Shown here piece after piece: positions 1 through 25,100 of a DNA stretch of 64,000 nucleotides. Origin of the DNA: Clavelina lepadiformis. Its lineage: Eukaryota > Chordata > Ascidiacea > Aplousobranchia > Clavelinidae. The number at the start of each line of letters is the position of its first letter. Position 1 is the first letter of the stretch. A program made the translations under genes and the position numbers. Under the pieces are notes generated by a model. That model made no database searches and had not been told where the DNA came from. It saw only the letters and a program-made list of their open reading frames with translations. The stretch is taken from the NCBI RefSeq assembly GCF_947623445.1, contig NC_135244.1:16120860-16184859 (forward strand). Reading direction: 5' to 3'.

Positions 1-567
1 CACCCCCTTGTTAAAGCTTCTTTGTTGAGAACTATTCATTGAAATGTATGGCTCTTTTCAGCTATTGCATTTTATGAGAACAACATTACTGAAAGAAACT
101 TACTGCGCCAAGGAGCTTATGTTGTTAGAATCTGCTTTGAATGCAAATGTGGATTCTATTCTTTTATTTATTTGTTCCAACTTATTTACTGTTAAATTAA
201 TTTTGTATTTTAAGTTACTGATGTGATAATGGAATAACAACAACAGTGCCCTCACATATTGCACTAAAACGTTCGATTCCAATATGCCACAGCCTTAATG
301 AGTTTTTAAGTGCACATAGATGAAAGCAATCATAATAGCATAAGCAATCATCACAGCTACTAAAATGTACAGATTTTACAAATATTTGCCCAGTCCCCTA
401 TATCAGGATCGAGTATCTGGCGGAAATATCGTATCATAACTTCTTTTTGGGCAGGCCTTCTTATTCAGATGACAGGTCAAGTATATGTGTGGTTGTATAC
501 TTCACCCGTTATCGGAAAGTAAGTCCACTTCAGTAAAGTAAATTCTTGTAAAATTTAACTTCTGCAG

Positions 568-3532
568 GTGGTTGCTCATGAAATTGCACACAGTTGGACC
601 GGCAACCTTGTTACTAATCACACTTGGGAAGATTTTTGGTAGGTTTTTTTATATTTATTTTGTCCAACACAAATCAGCGTATCGTATTTTGCAATTACTA
701 GCAAGTTCTGTTGCAGGTTAAATGAGGGCCACACAGTATTTTTGGAAAGAAAAATTATCTGTGAACTCTTTGATGATAAGTTCAGGCAATTTCAAGCCTT
801 CAGTACGTGAACCTTTTTTGGATTATATGCATCATAGTATATTCTGTGTATTGTTCATGATTTTTCTGATGTTGTTGCAGATGGTTTAAAGAGACTGAAA
901 TATGCAGTAAGTTTTGTTTTGCATTGGCTATACTATTTGTTTATTTTTGTAGATGGCCTTAAGGACCTGCATCAGTATGTGAGTAATGGTTTCTGGAAAT
1001 ACGCATAATTTTTTCCATATCGTTTCTTCAGAGATGACATGGGCAATGGGCATACCAGATTCCATGGCCCTTGAAAATTTTTCTTTATTCCACTTCATTT
1101 GTGTAAAAAGGGACTTGTTTTGCCTTTTATTTACAATGCCATCAAAATCCCTTTGTAGCAATATATGCAAACTCATGACATCTTTTTGATATAATTGAAA
1201 AATGATCCCATCGAAGCAAAGGGTTTTGGCTCATGGCAAGAGTTGCCAACCAAAATTTTCCATGCTTTGCAAATACAAAAATTGGATTGTTAAAGTTAGA
1301 AAGTTAAAGAATGCTTCCCTACTTCATGAAATAATGATCTGTCTGAGTCATGACAAAAGTTGCATATCCTTCTCAGATAGTATGAGGTACAATGCAAGAA
1401 AGTAGCGTCTGATCATAACACGTGCAGGGTAAAACTGATTACAAATATTTAAAAAAATATTGAACGGTCATGCAGTTAAAAGGGAGTGTCCAACAGGACC
1501 ATAGCAATCAACTAATTCCTGGGGCACTGGGAAATAATTTACCAAAAAATATAAAAGTTGCAAAAAATGACCTCACAAAAAGGTAATCGGAATGCGAACG
1601 GCTGTAAAGTTAGAAAAGCATGCGTTCACAAAGTGATTGCCCATTGCAGCTCTAGAGTCATCAAGCATCACCATAATTAATGCAATAACGGCTTTCAATA
1701 CAGTTGATGTGTGGGGTGTATGTTACGTCTATACATAAATAGAAATGAAAATGAATTTGTATAATACATATCACATGTCATATCTATTTGATATTGCAAA
1801 TAGGCATGCCATAATAATGACGTAATATATTCTCGTAAACCTAAACTTAAAGAGCAATGAGGTTATTTTGAAGTATATTTTGTAAATGTGCTAGAACAAA
1901 GATAGATAATAATATATCACTCTCCATTTTAATCTGAAGATAGAAACATTTGGAAAAGACAGTCCATTCACGCATCTTGTTGTGAACTTGGATGGAGTTG
2001 ACCCAGATGATGCATTCTCCCCAATACCTTACGAGAAAGGTCATACCCTTCTGTTTCATCTGGAAACACTGCTTGGAGGACCAAGTAAGAAATTGAATAG
2101 TGATCAACTGATCATCATCAAGTCCATTAGTTGCAGAGTAGTTTTTGTTAGTGCAGGAATTTCTATTAAATTCAAAGATTTGTTTTTTATAAATGTTTAT
2201 GCTGATCTTGCATTTAACTGTTCATATTTTTTTTGTTCATATTGTATGCCATAAAAACTTTTTTGAGCGCTAAAAGATTTTTTGTATTCTTTTGTTTATT
2301 TAAGGTGAGTTTGAGCCATTTTTAAGAAGCTACATTGATAAATATAAGTTTGAATCGGTCTCCACCAGCCAATGGAAGGATCACTTGTATGAATTTTTTT
2401 CAAGCAAGGTGTCTGACTGAAGTAACAGTTGTTCAGTGATGTTCACTGCAATTTTTATTACAGGTTAAATTTTACCTTACTTACGTTTACAATTAACTTA
2501 CTTGGTATATACCATTAAAATCAGAAAGCTGTACTGGATAGTCTCGATTGGAATGCTTGGTTTCATACACCTGGAATGCCACCTGTGATACCAGAATATG
2601 ATCAGACTTTGTCAACGGAATGCACTGCGTTAGCTGAAAAGTGGGCCAAGGTGAGTCCTTAGGTGTTGTGGGCGTTGTAATTACTGTAATACTATTGCCC
2701 TATTTACCATTAATGTTATTTTGTAGGGTTTTAGAAACTGTTTTATCTGCATTTAGCTTCTTGAATATTATGAGAAACTGTGTCAATCTTTTTTTGTTTG
2801 TTTATCTGACTGTGATGCATTACCCGTACTTGTTATTAGACAGCAACAAATGACCTGGGTGTCTTTAAAGCAAAGGACATTAAGCATTTCTCATCATGGC
2901 AAAAGATTGAATTTCTCGGCCAGCTTCTATTAAAAGTTAGTTTTTGTGCACTGATGCGAGTCAATATTGTAGGTGGTATCATAGCATTTTCTATTGAAAG
3001 CAGATGTCTACTTGCAAAATTTGTTTTTAAGTTTGTGGTGGTGATCAATCTGTTATGCTTTCAGGATCCCTTCACATCAAGTCATATATCTACCATGGAC
3101 TCATGTTACCGATTCTCAAAGATTAACAACAGTGAGATTAAGTTCAGATGGCTCAGACTGGGAATTCGAGCCAGGTATGAACCTTCAATCAGACCTGCCT
3201 TACAGATGGCAACAGACCAGGGAAGAATGAAATTCACGAGGCCTCTTTTCAGGTAGAAAAGTTTTTCTTGTAAAGAGTTGAATAACTTAAATTTCATGTT
3301 TGTGTGAAGTTTATTAAACATATACATTTATACAACAGTTTTTAATGCTATTACATATATAATTAAAAGTAGACTCTGCTGTAATATATTGTATATATCA
3401 AGCTTTGTTCACAACAGAGATTTGGGAGGGTGGGATAAAAGCAGAGATGTGGCCATAGATCATTTTAAGAAGAACAAAGCGAAGATGCACAATACCACTG
3501 CTCAACATATCGAAAAGGACTTAAAACTATGA
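568..3532 (+). CDS. LTA4H: Leukotriene A4 hydrolase / aminopeptidase (3' part; 5' exons lie left of the window)
   Basis: Bifunctional zinc enzyme of the M1 family, cytosolic, hydrolysing LTA4 to LTB4 and trimming N-terminal residues from peptides. Exons read: 568-638, 717-802, one of 881-906 or 953-978, 1940-2084, 2305-2408, 2525-2650, 2840-2935, 3065-3252, 3418-3532 (TGA). All junction phases agree. The first exon carries the zinc motif HEIAHSW and the second the third zinc ligand in [12 protein letters not shown]. The human Tyr383 context PYEKG and the Asp375 equivalent (DPDDAF) are present. The C-terminal helical domain ends with [12 protein letters not shown], holding the human Arg563/Lys565 equivalents. 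The residue matching human Tyr378 is Phe. The N-terminal beta domain and the GGMEN-type exopeptidase motif are outside the window. Family assignment is very secure; LTB4 production rather than peptidase activity alone is inferred from the conserved Asp and Arg. Confidence 0.95.
881..906 (+). other. LTA4H: LTA4H alternative micro-exon a (26 nt)
   Basis: This 26-nt exon is bounded by ttgttgcag and gtaagt. It enters in phase 1 (the A left by the 717-802 exon completes Asn) and leaves in phase 0. It encodes NGLKRLKYA, followed by IETFG from the 1940-2084 exon. It fills the same slot as the neighbouring exon 953-978 and matches human LTA4H residues about 344-352 without gaps. Alternative to 953-978. 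Confidence 0.75.
953..978 (+). other. LTA4H: LTA4H alternative micro-exon b (26 nt)
   Basis: This 26-nt exon is bounded by atttttgtag and gtgagt and has the same length, same phases and same first four bases (ATGG) as exon 881-906. It encodes NGLKDLHQY. The acidic-Leu pattern is closer to the vertebrate G-W-G/K-E-L-Q helix than exon a, so this is probably the ancestral form. Only 46 nt (907-952) separate it from exon a, short for an intron to be excised between them. Confidence 0.75.
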
Positions 3533-4189
3533 TCAAATTATTTTGCAATTTTTTGATAAAAAACTGTTTTACTGTGTAATTTTGTGAAATGTGAAATAAT
3601 TTATTAAAAATTTGTCTTTGAATGCCCTCCTGTAGGAGTATCGTTTCTTCACATTCCTTAGTTGTGATGTTTACGCTTACGAGAAGTTTCTGGTATGGTA
3701 TTAACCAATTTTGGTAAATAATCACAACATAATGTTATTATTTGCAATTTAGTGTACTGTTATATACCTGTAATATGTTGCTTTTGATGTCAGTCGGTTG
3801 TGCTATTAATTACATTGTTAACTGAACAAATTCAAGAAATGTTGAATAGTCTGTTTGTTTTTGACTTGTAAAACCATCTCAGTGACCAAGCTAGTACCAC
3901 GTTCGTTCTTATTCTTTCTATAAGTATTTGCAGACGAAAGCTAATCACCTGGACTGCAGAAGTGAAACAGTTATCAAACCTTCAATTTTGTTGCCTAATG
4001 GTACTATTGGTAACATTCAACCTAGTCACTTTCAACCATAACTACTGAAACAATTCATCAACGTCCATTGTTCTACCATTAAGACAAGCAAGACTGTAGA
4101 ATTTTGAAGCAAACGTCAATGAAATAATAACTCAATTCTTTGTGTGATTATAAAAATTATTTCAGTCCTTCTGTAAGAAAAAACATGTT

Positions 4190-4345
4190 CACTATTGAGT
4201 TCAATTAAGCACTAAACTTGCTCTATTGATTTCCAGAAACCGGGTTTAAATCTACAAAACAGCTTGCGTCGCAGAACTTGGAGCAGATTGCTTGAACCCA
4301 GAACTGTCAACTTTGGCAGTTACTGAGCTAACCGTTGTGCTTATT
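4190..4345 (-). mobile_element. tRNA-derived SINE-like sequence
   Basis: Read on the minus strand, 4320-4334 gives an A-box-like GGTTAGCTCAGTAA and 4290-4298 gives a B-box-like GGTTCAAGC, spaced as in a tRNA-type pol III promoter. No full tRNA cloverleaf was folded, so it looks like a diverged SINE head rather than a functional tRNA gene. Confidence 0.4.
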
Positions 4346-4429
4346 CTGACGGACATACACATTTTACTTGTTTTTTGTTTGTTTTTTACATTGAATTGCC
4401 TGAGCTTGGAACTGTTCATCAGGACCACT

Positions 4430-4590
4430 TAATAGTGAACAGAAGCAAGCGTCGTTAATGCCTTGCCCTGGAGGTCCCAAGGGCCAGGACAGGACAGATA
4501 GCAGCGCCCTTGGGCATCAAACACAGGCCGCATTATTGCGAGCCCATGCTTTAACCGCTCGTCTACCGAATTGACTGCAATTTGCTTATT
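4430..4590 (-). mobile_element. Second tRNA-derived SINE-like sequence
   Basis: On the minus strand 4549-4563 reads GACGAGCGGTTAAAG, like the A-box/D-loop of a long-arm tRNA, and 4512-4524 reads GTGTTTGATGCCC, a degenerate B-box. GC content is well above the flanks. A GC-rich tail with CCTTGGGACC / GGTCCCAAGG-type complementarity follows at about 4470-4490. Probably a SINE relic. Confidence 0.4.
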
Positions 4591-5586
4591 TGTTGGTTTC
4601 TTGCATTGGAATTGCTCCAATGCGAAACTTACATATTCTTTTGATAAACTTTTAAGTTTAATAGTAAATCATAATCAGCTTTTTAAGATTAAAGAGAATA
4701 ACAGACATTGTTCGCCAGACACTGTTCGCTAGATTAACTCAGGTTCCGTATCAGGATCGGGAAGTATGACATCATAACATTTTGTGTGTTCCCCTTATAT
4801 ATTCAGGCCTTTCAGTTCCGCAGGACTTTTCATTCGGTTCCTGATGTGAAATTGATAAAGTGAAGGAGACATATGATTATGACTTCATGTAGCCTGCCCT
4901 ATAGGCCAAGTCTAACTCTAAGTTGTATTAGTATGAAAAAAGTGATGAATATCACAATAATATATACAGTACAACAGATAGCCTAGCTTATAGAAAGTAG
5001 CCTAAAAAACTGAAGAACTATAAGTATTTAGAATTTCTGAGTTTGGACCAGAAAGCTACGCGTACTAGCAATAGGCCTAATCTATAACGGACGTTCGGAA
5101 GTAACAAACTTCACTAATCTTATTCTTTATAAGTGATAAAGTAGGTTAGCCTAAATCGAAAATATGTTTTCTTGTTTTTTTACGAATTGACTATTTCACG
5201 GTAAGTATTTCACGCAGCCGCAACCTGTTGTTAAAGATATAGCCTAGACAGTTATGTTTGGAAAATGAGAATGCATAAAGTTGATTTTAGCTATTTAAAG
5301 TTTTATTGGAGTTAGATTTATATTGGAAGGTAGATTTACGTTAGGTTTAGTTTATTATGTTATAACATTTAAGTTAAGTCAACTAAAAACTCTGAAAAAT
5401 AGCTTTGAATGAACGATTTTTTTCTGGGAAAATAGTGGCAAGCTGAAGTAGAAACTTGATCTGATGTCATCAATTTATTCTGCGTTGTCATTGTTATTAA
5501 ATATCTGCCGATTATTTAAAAAAGGATAAGCCATATTTAAGTCTTGTTGAAGATGTTGATGTAGTGATATCATTAGCCAAATCAAG

Positions 5587-18947
<13,361 letters not shown>

Positions 18948-21900
18948 GAACAGATGAAAGCGTGATTTTGTGCTTCGTTGGATGCCCACCGGCGCGTGAC
19001 TCAAAAGCAGTTTGGTTTTCTGTTCCGTCGCGAAATTGTATTGTAGCCGAAATTTTAGAACATTCCTACCAAGTGTATTTTACTGCCAAACTTGACGTTT
19101 TTAAAACATTGACCAATCTGTAAATTGAATGCATGGTAATACATAAGGTAAAGGAATACGTTTATGAGAAAAACAATTAAATCTTTGAAGAGTACCAACG
19201 TTACATGGTTGTTCCAAACGTGCTGTAAATGGTGTTCCAGTTTGTTTTACTTCTGTGTACGTGGTTAAAACGAATCCACGAGCTGATGGAGATTATAACC
19301 AGAAGTGTGTAGATTCCGCGTTTCAGTCGGTCACATAATATTGTGCTCGTTGTTTAAGTGTTTGTAAAGTTGATATTATATCGTAAGCTTTGATTTTTTT
19401 ACTAATAACATATTAATTGTTTTCGTGTTTAATGTTTGAAATATCACTGATTTATTGAAATAAGCCAAGCGTAATTAATGTTGACCCGGTATAAGCAATA
19501 AGATGCACTTCCGTTTTGGTACGCGTGTCCTATGCAAGTCAAAACTCTAGTCGTGACTTAGCACTTAGCAGCGCTAAAAACGAGCACTTAATCATTTTAT
19601 TTTGATTTACTGACCAAGCAATGCCTTATCCATGTATATACGCATTGATTTTTTTCATTACGGTATGAGAGATAATTCCAGTTATAAGAAAGTTCGGGTA
19701 CTTCTTACCACCGTTCTTCATCGTACATTTATCCTGTATCTTCATTGTACGTGTGAAATCGATTTTAGAAGAGAGCTTTGTTCATATTTTTTTAACGCTG
19801 AAACGCCTTTATTGGTGTTTTCGATTTTGGTTGTTCTTTAAATAGATGAATTTCCACTAAACGATGCTTTATAAGAAGCAACACTCTTTGCCTCATTGAA
19901 ATTTTGTTGTTTTACGCCCTGTTCTTCATGTTTGTTATAGTTAATGTGTTGGAAATCTATTAGCATTCTTATTAGTAGGCACGCGCAAGGTAGAATGTTA
20001 GATGTCTTTATGTAAGTTATACCAAATTAATTGCTGCCAATATGGAAGTAACTCGTTCAAACATTTTCCACTTCCATTTGAAATATCTTGGCAAACTCTC
20101 ATGATTCGAGATATTTAAAATTTCATTTTTACAATTATTCTAAGATTATGTTTTACACATCTCTTCCTGTAACGCTTCTGTGTTTCAGTGCGGATTATAT
20201 CTTTGTTAACTTGATGACCAACGGTAATTTGTTTTCTATTTAATATTAATATTTGGACTTTTTTCACACAATTTTAAATATAGTCATTTTTAATATGTAT
20301 GATTTGTGTCATTGTTTCAGAAAGTGATATTTTATAACAAATCTAGTCGTTCTGTCATAAATCATGTGCTATTATTATTGAAGTCGACAACGTTTTTAAC
20401 AGGTATATTGTTTTAAGCCTGCTAGAGTGATCGTGTTAAGCTGAGGTGCGTGCAGAACAAACTGAGGTATATGTACGTGGAAGATAAGATACGGGCCCAG
20501 CTGACTGAGATAGCCTAGTGACCTAGTCCTTTTGCGATATGGTCACTTAAATTGGTTTTACATCGTGATGTCGAAATAACCGCTAGCTGCTCATTATTTG
20601 GAAATTTCCCATTGATTTTGGCAATAGTTACTTAACTATGAAGTTTTACTGGGAAGTTTCTTATCCGGTACAAATACTGACAACTTTTTTTTGGGTTTGT
20701 TGACTTGTCTTAGCACTTGCCCATTAATTTTGTTGGAAACCAGGGTTAGATGTACCAATTTTCATGTTTCGGCGAATTAAAGTCAAGGTACTAAACTTTT
20801 TGATGGTTCTCCTAAAAGTAGGACTATCCTGCCTTTCCAAGGGCTTTGTTTTATCATTTTTCTGGCTTTTTTGATATAATTTACTGGGATTAAAAAAAGC
20901 TTTCTCCAGTTTGAAAACCTACTCCATTGTTGTCCCGGTTGTCATACATTGTGGGGGAAACAGTCACAGAGGCATCGTTATAACCAAGGGCGCCCACAGT
21001 GTGAAAAAGTTTTAGCCAAGGCAATTGCTGTCCAGTGTGGACACTTGATAACGCTGTGTAGAAAACAGTCATCGCAATACTTGATAAAATAGTTTATTTC
21101 ACAAACTTTGCAGAAAATGAGAGCAATGACATTTGCATGTTAAATATTTCAAAATGAACGATGAATTACCAAAAAACATAACAATAAATTGAATATCAAT
21201 GTTGTACATGTCATGAATGTTAATCAAGAAATATCCAAAACTCCTGGCGAAACGCATTATGTTCCAAAGGTTTAAAAAATACGTTAACCTTAGTACCAGA
21301 TGTTTTCGCTACTTGCACAGTGACATACGTAAAAGCAGACATAATGCTTACCCTTTGCAACATATTTTGGCAATATCGATGCAACATCATGTTGTGGCTT
21401 GAAGAAATATTGGAAATAGTACTTGAAAGATTTCCATTATTGTCAGATTGACCTAAGACCACAGTAAGTACGAGTAAACACTTTCTCATTGGTTATTGGT
21501 TCATAGAAAACTTGACAAAACTTATAGGCACAAACGGAACTGGAAGAAAATCGACAAAAGTAGAAAGTCCAATGGTAGAAAAGCATAAACGAGATCGCTT
21601 TAGTTCGTTCAAGTCTTGCTTGCACAAGTTTGTGCTACATACCGTTCATTCGTAATGGGGCTCACATTCTGTGCAGTAAAAATAAAACAACAATACTATC
21701 AAAAAGTCACACAAACCTACCATTTCAACATATTCTATACTCATCTGATAAGAAAATACAATAATAGAAATCTACAAAAGCAAACGGCGACACTGCATCT
21801 GAGATGTTAGAAAGCTCTGATAAAATCATCTATGCTCCAGAGAAACTTGTCCAAAGCGTTTATTTTCTCAAAAATTCACAAAACGAAGATTCATCTCCAT

Positions 21901-22179
21901 GCCCGCCTTGAACTGATGCCTGTTGCAACCGAACTCGCTTTACTCGTATTTGTATGACGGGACGTGTTGGTTAACCTGCTCAGTCGACCTACAGAGATAA
22001 AATAAAACTCATTATTTGCTACGTATCACTCTGGATTTTACCCATTGCTATAGCTCCTTGTTCTAGATGGCATGCACGTACGGTTAAAAGTGAAGGTCTA
22101 TTGAATTTGCTAATTCATTTGTCACAGTAATTTTTACCAGAAAATTCCGCTACTAATTATAACTATAATCAAAACCGTG
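18948..22179. other. Convergent intergenic stretch, PKC 3' end to CEP41 3' end
   Basis: PKC (+) and CEP41 (-) converge here. The stretch holds both 3' UTRs. On the minus strand, TTTATT at about 21860-21865 gives an AATAAA signal suitable for CEP41. Minus-strand open frames at 20890-21072 and 21220-21489 were examined and not accepted as genes. Confidence 0.4.
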
Positions 22180-25100
22180 TTAAGTGTGACGTGTACTGAC
22201 TCTTCTGATCTTACTTCCGGTATCTTGAGGAACGAGGCTTTCATCGAGGTAATGGTTGATTTTGTCCAAATCTTCCGAAGAGAACCTCAGTTTCCGAGGA
22301 TCGGCCGGCAAACCTAGAGAAGCACTCTGCTGGTAGTCACGAGGCTTACGTGTTGAGGCTGCAATGCAGCAATTGACAGGGTATGTCCCTGTGACGATAC
22401 CATCGGGAAACTTCTGACCCAATACTTTCAAACCTGTCATCAACACAATTAATTTATTTGGGGGTTATGAGAACATAGAAAGCGTGTAGAGAACATGTAG
22501 GTATTCAAAGGCAGCGCTGTATGTACCTCCAGAAAGAATAAAGATGTTGTCAAATCCACGTTCCACCATTGTTGTAGCTGCAACCGTTGCCAATCTTTCA
22601 TCTTCATCGTATAATATAATAATTCGGCCAACTACATTTTTCTGATAAAAGTTCAGTTAAGGATAGCACAAACCTAACATTGGTCCGTTTAATATTATGT
22701 CAAGTCGTTTAAGAGTAGTATTTGGCCAGCAATAAAAATATGCACTTAAATAAATACTTTGCAATAACTTAGGATACATATTCAAGAATTTCTTTAGTGA
22801 AGTTGTTCATTGTTCTTGACAGCATCGCAATGGGAAAGTTTTTGGCTACAAATAAATGTTAATAAATTTACTAACAATCTTTTGACAAATTACAGTATAT
22901 GGTGTTCATTGACAAAATAAGTTGACGAAGCTTTGTACATTTTGCAAACATAGACATAATATAATAGATTTCATGATTCATTTTACCTCCAACTATGTGA
23001 CAAGCTTCAAATTCATACTGATCTCGAACATCAAGAAGAATATAAGGACAATCCGGATATGGTTTCTCTAGGAATGGAGTCTCAGGACGAAAATCTCTTG
23101 GTTTATTTTTGTCAATCACGTCGACTTCACCCATGCCCCGAATGACACTGAAAGTGATTATAACGTTACCATTACATCGTTAATGAAGGAAATGTTTGAA
23201 TGTTTGTGTGACTATTTGTTTTAACTATCAACCAGCAGACAAATTGAAGAATAAGTTGAATAGAAAGTGAAGGTGAGATCACTACCTCTGAAGAGATGAT
23301 CGAGGAGAAGATAACTCCATGTCATCATGCAAACCATTCCTGGTGTCGGGAATTGAGCCCCTATCATCTCCGTTAAGTGAAGCAGTTGTGGCTTGAGACC
23401 GAGCTGATGCTAGAATATGTAATAACATTTAGAAAGGAAAGCTTTACTTTAAAATTTTCTGGTATTTATGATGGATCCAGCTGCTCAGCACAATTAATGT
23501 TATTATGTTTTCAAAGATTCTTCAATTGCAAAAAGCTGGGTTTTACTTGGTACTAACACTATCAGTGATAGCATTGAAATAACACAAAGCCACCTAAGCC
23601 TCACAAAATACCTAAGTCTGATATGGAAGCATCCTCTTCTTGCATTGAAACATTTGCAACTTGAAGAATCTACATGAAAAAACAGAAATTTGGCAATTTA
23701 AAACATTTACATTGTACATTTAATGTAAGAAATGTAATAATGTAATTGTACAATGTACATTTAAACCTAGCCATATACAGCTACTGTTCTATTGTCAAAT
23801 TCTATAAAGTTTGGGGAAGTTTAAATGTGGAATCAATATAAAGCTTAATAAATAAAACAACATGTGCTCTGATAAGTTCAAATAATGTATGGCCTCTATT
23901 ATGCTAAACATAGCTTAAATTTAAAGGATCATTAGCAGTACCAACCAATCACATTGCCATTTGTACTTACATGTGCTTGATGGATTAAGCACTGCTACAA
24001 GTGGTAAAACAAATTGAACAGCGTGCTGTGCTACTTGAGGCTACCGCCTATATTTGTTTAGCCCTGATTCAAACAACAACTTGAAACCAGTCTAGGGCTA
24101 TTAAACTCCATGATTTACAAAGCATGGTAAAAGAAAGGTAACTTCATATACCACACCAGAGAAGGACGAAATATTATTTATAATAAAGGGTGAACAAATA
24201 GACCAGAACCAGAAAACTTTCCAATATATTTTACAGCAAATTAAACTAGATGAGTAATTGTGTGATATCTACATTAATAATTGCAAATTAAACTAGAATT
24301 CATACTAATCAGAAACTTCTACGAGTGACTTATCAATCCCATATATAATAACAGTGGGAAAGGATAATAATCAAACAATCATGATGTTTACAATCATAAC
24401 ACAGTTACTTAAATACAATCACATCCTTGTGCTGTATTTAAGGTTACTTAAATCCTTAGATTTCATTCATCTGATCTACACAAGCCATTATATGACATTT
24501 TCAAACATGGACAATAGCAGTTCACAAGACAAAGGGTTTTTCAAAATGAAAGTTGAATATGGCATAGAGTGGCCTTGAGCAGCTTGCGGAACTCAAGAGC
24601 CACCCTTTCTTTGAAAGCAGTCATGGTTTACAGTCTTACAGCTTTCCAAGTCTCCATAAAAGCAAAAATTTTAATACAAAAAATTAAGTTGTTTTCATTA
24701 CGGGTTAACTTTCTTACTTTGCCAAACATAGGAATTTTCTTGTAAGGCCTCTGTTACACAACTTCAAATGTTTCTTTATCAACTATAAGTTTTGTAATTG
24801 TTTTATACTGGTATATTATGAAATATGAAAAATGCATACCAGTTGAGCTAGTGTGGTAGATTTTAACCTCCGAAACAGTTCATCTTTCTTGAATCTGTAA
24901 TCTGAAAACAAACAAGAGAAATTGTTTTCCTGGTGTAACAAGTCATGTGGAATAATTATTTCTGGCAGTTACCTAATGTTAAGATATTGATCTATTTTCA
25001 AACAACCAATTGTGCTGTTGTTAATTAAATATAAATCGTAAAATGCATACAATAAGAACAGCAACGGAACATCTAGATTTTAGATAACAATGTAATAAAA

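Larger units (their letters stand above)
3533..5586. other. Intergenic stretch between LTA4H and PKC
   Basis: No open reading frame with family similarity was seen. It holds the LTA4H 3' UTR, two tRNA-derived SINE-like pieces near 4.3 and 4.5 kb, and the PKC 5' flank. A GT-rich T tract lies near 4360-4390. Confidence 0.5.

Noticed and set aside
4430-4590. Functional tRNA gene on the minus strand.
   Set aside because: A- and B-box-like motifs are present but the B-box is degenerate and no complete acceptor stem pairing was seen, so I call it SINE-like.
20890-21489. Two minus-strand open frames (21489-21220, with a hydrophobic start MRKCLLVLTVVLG, and 21072-20890) that might be exons of a small secreted protein.
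   Set aside because: A donor at about 21350 and an acceptor at about 21057 exist, but joining them gives the wrong phase and an early stop. No family resemblance was seen.
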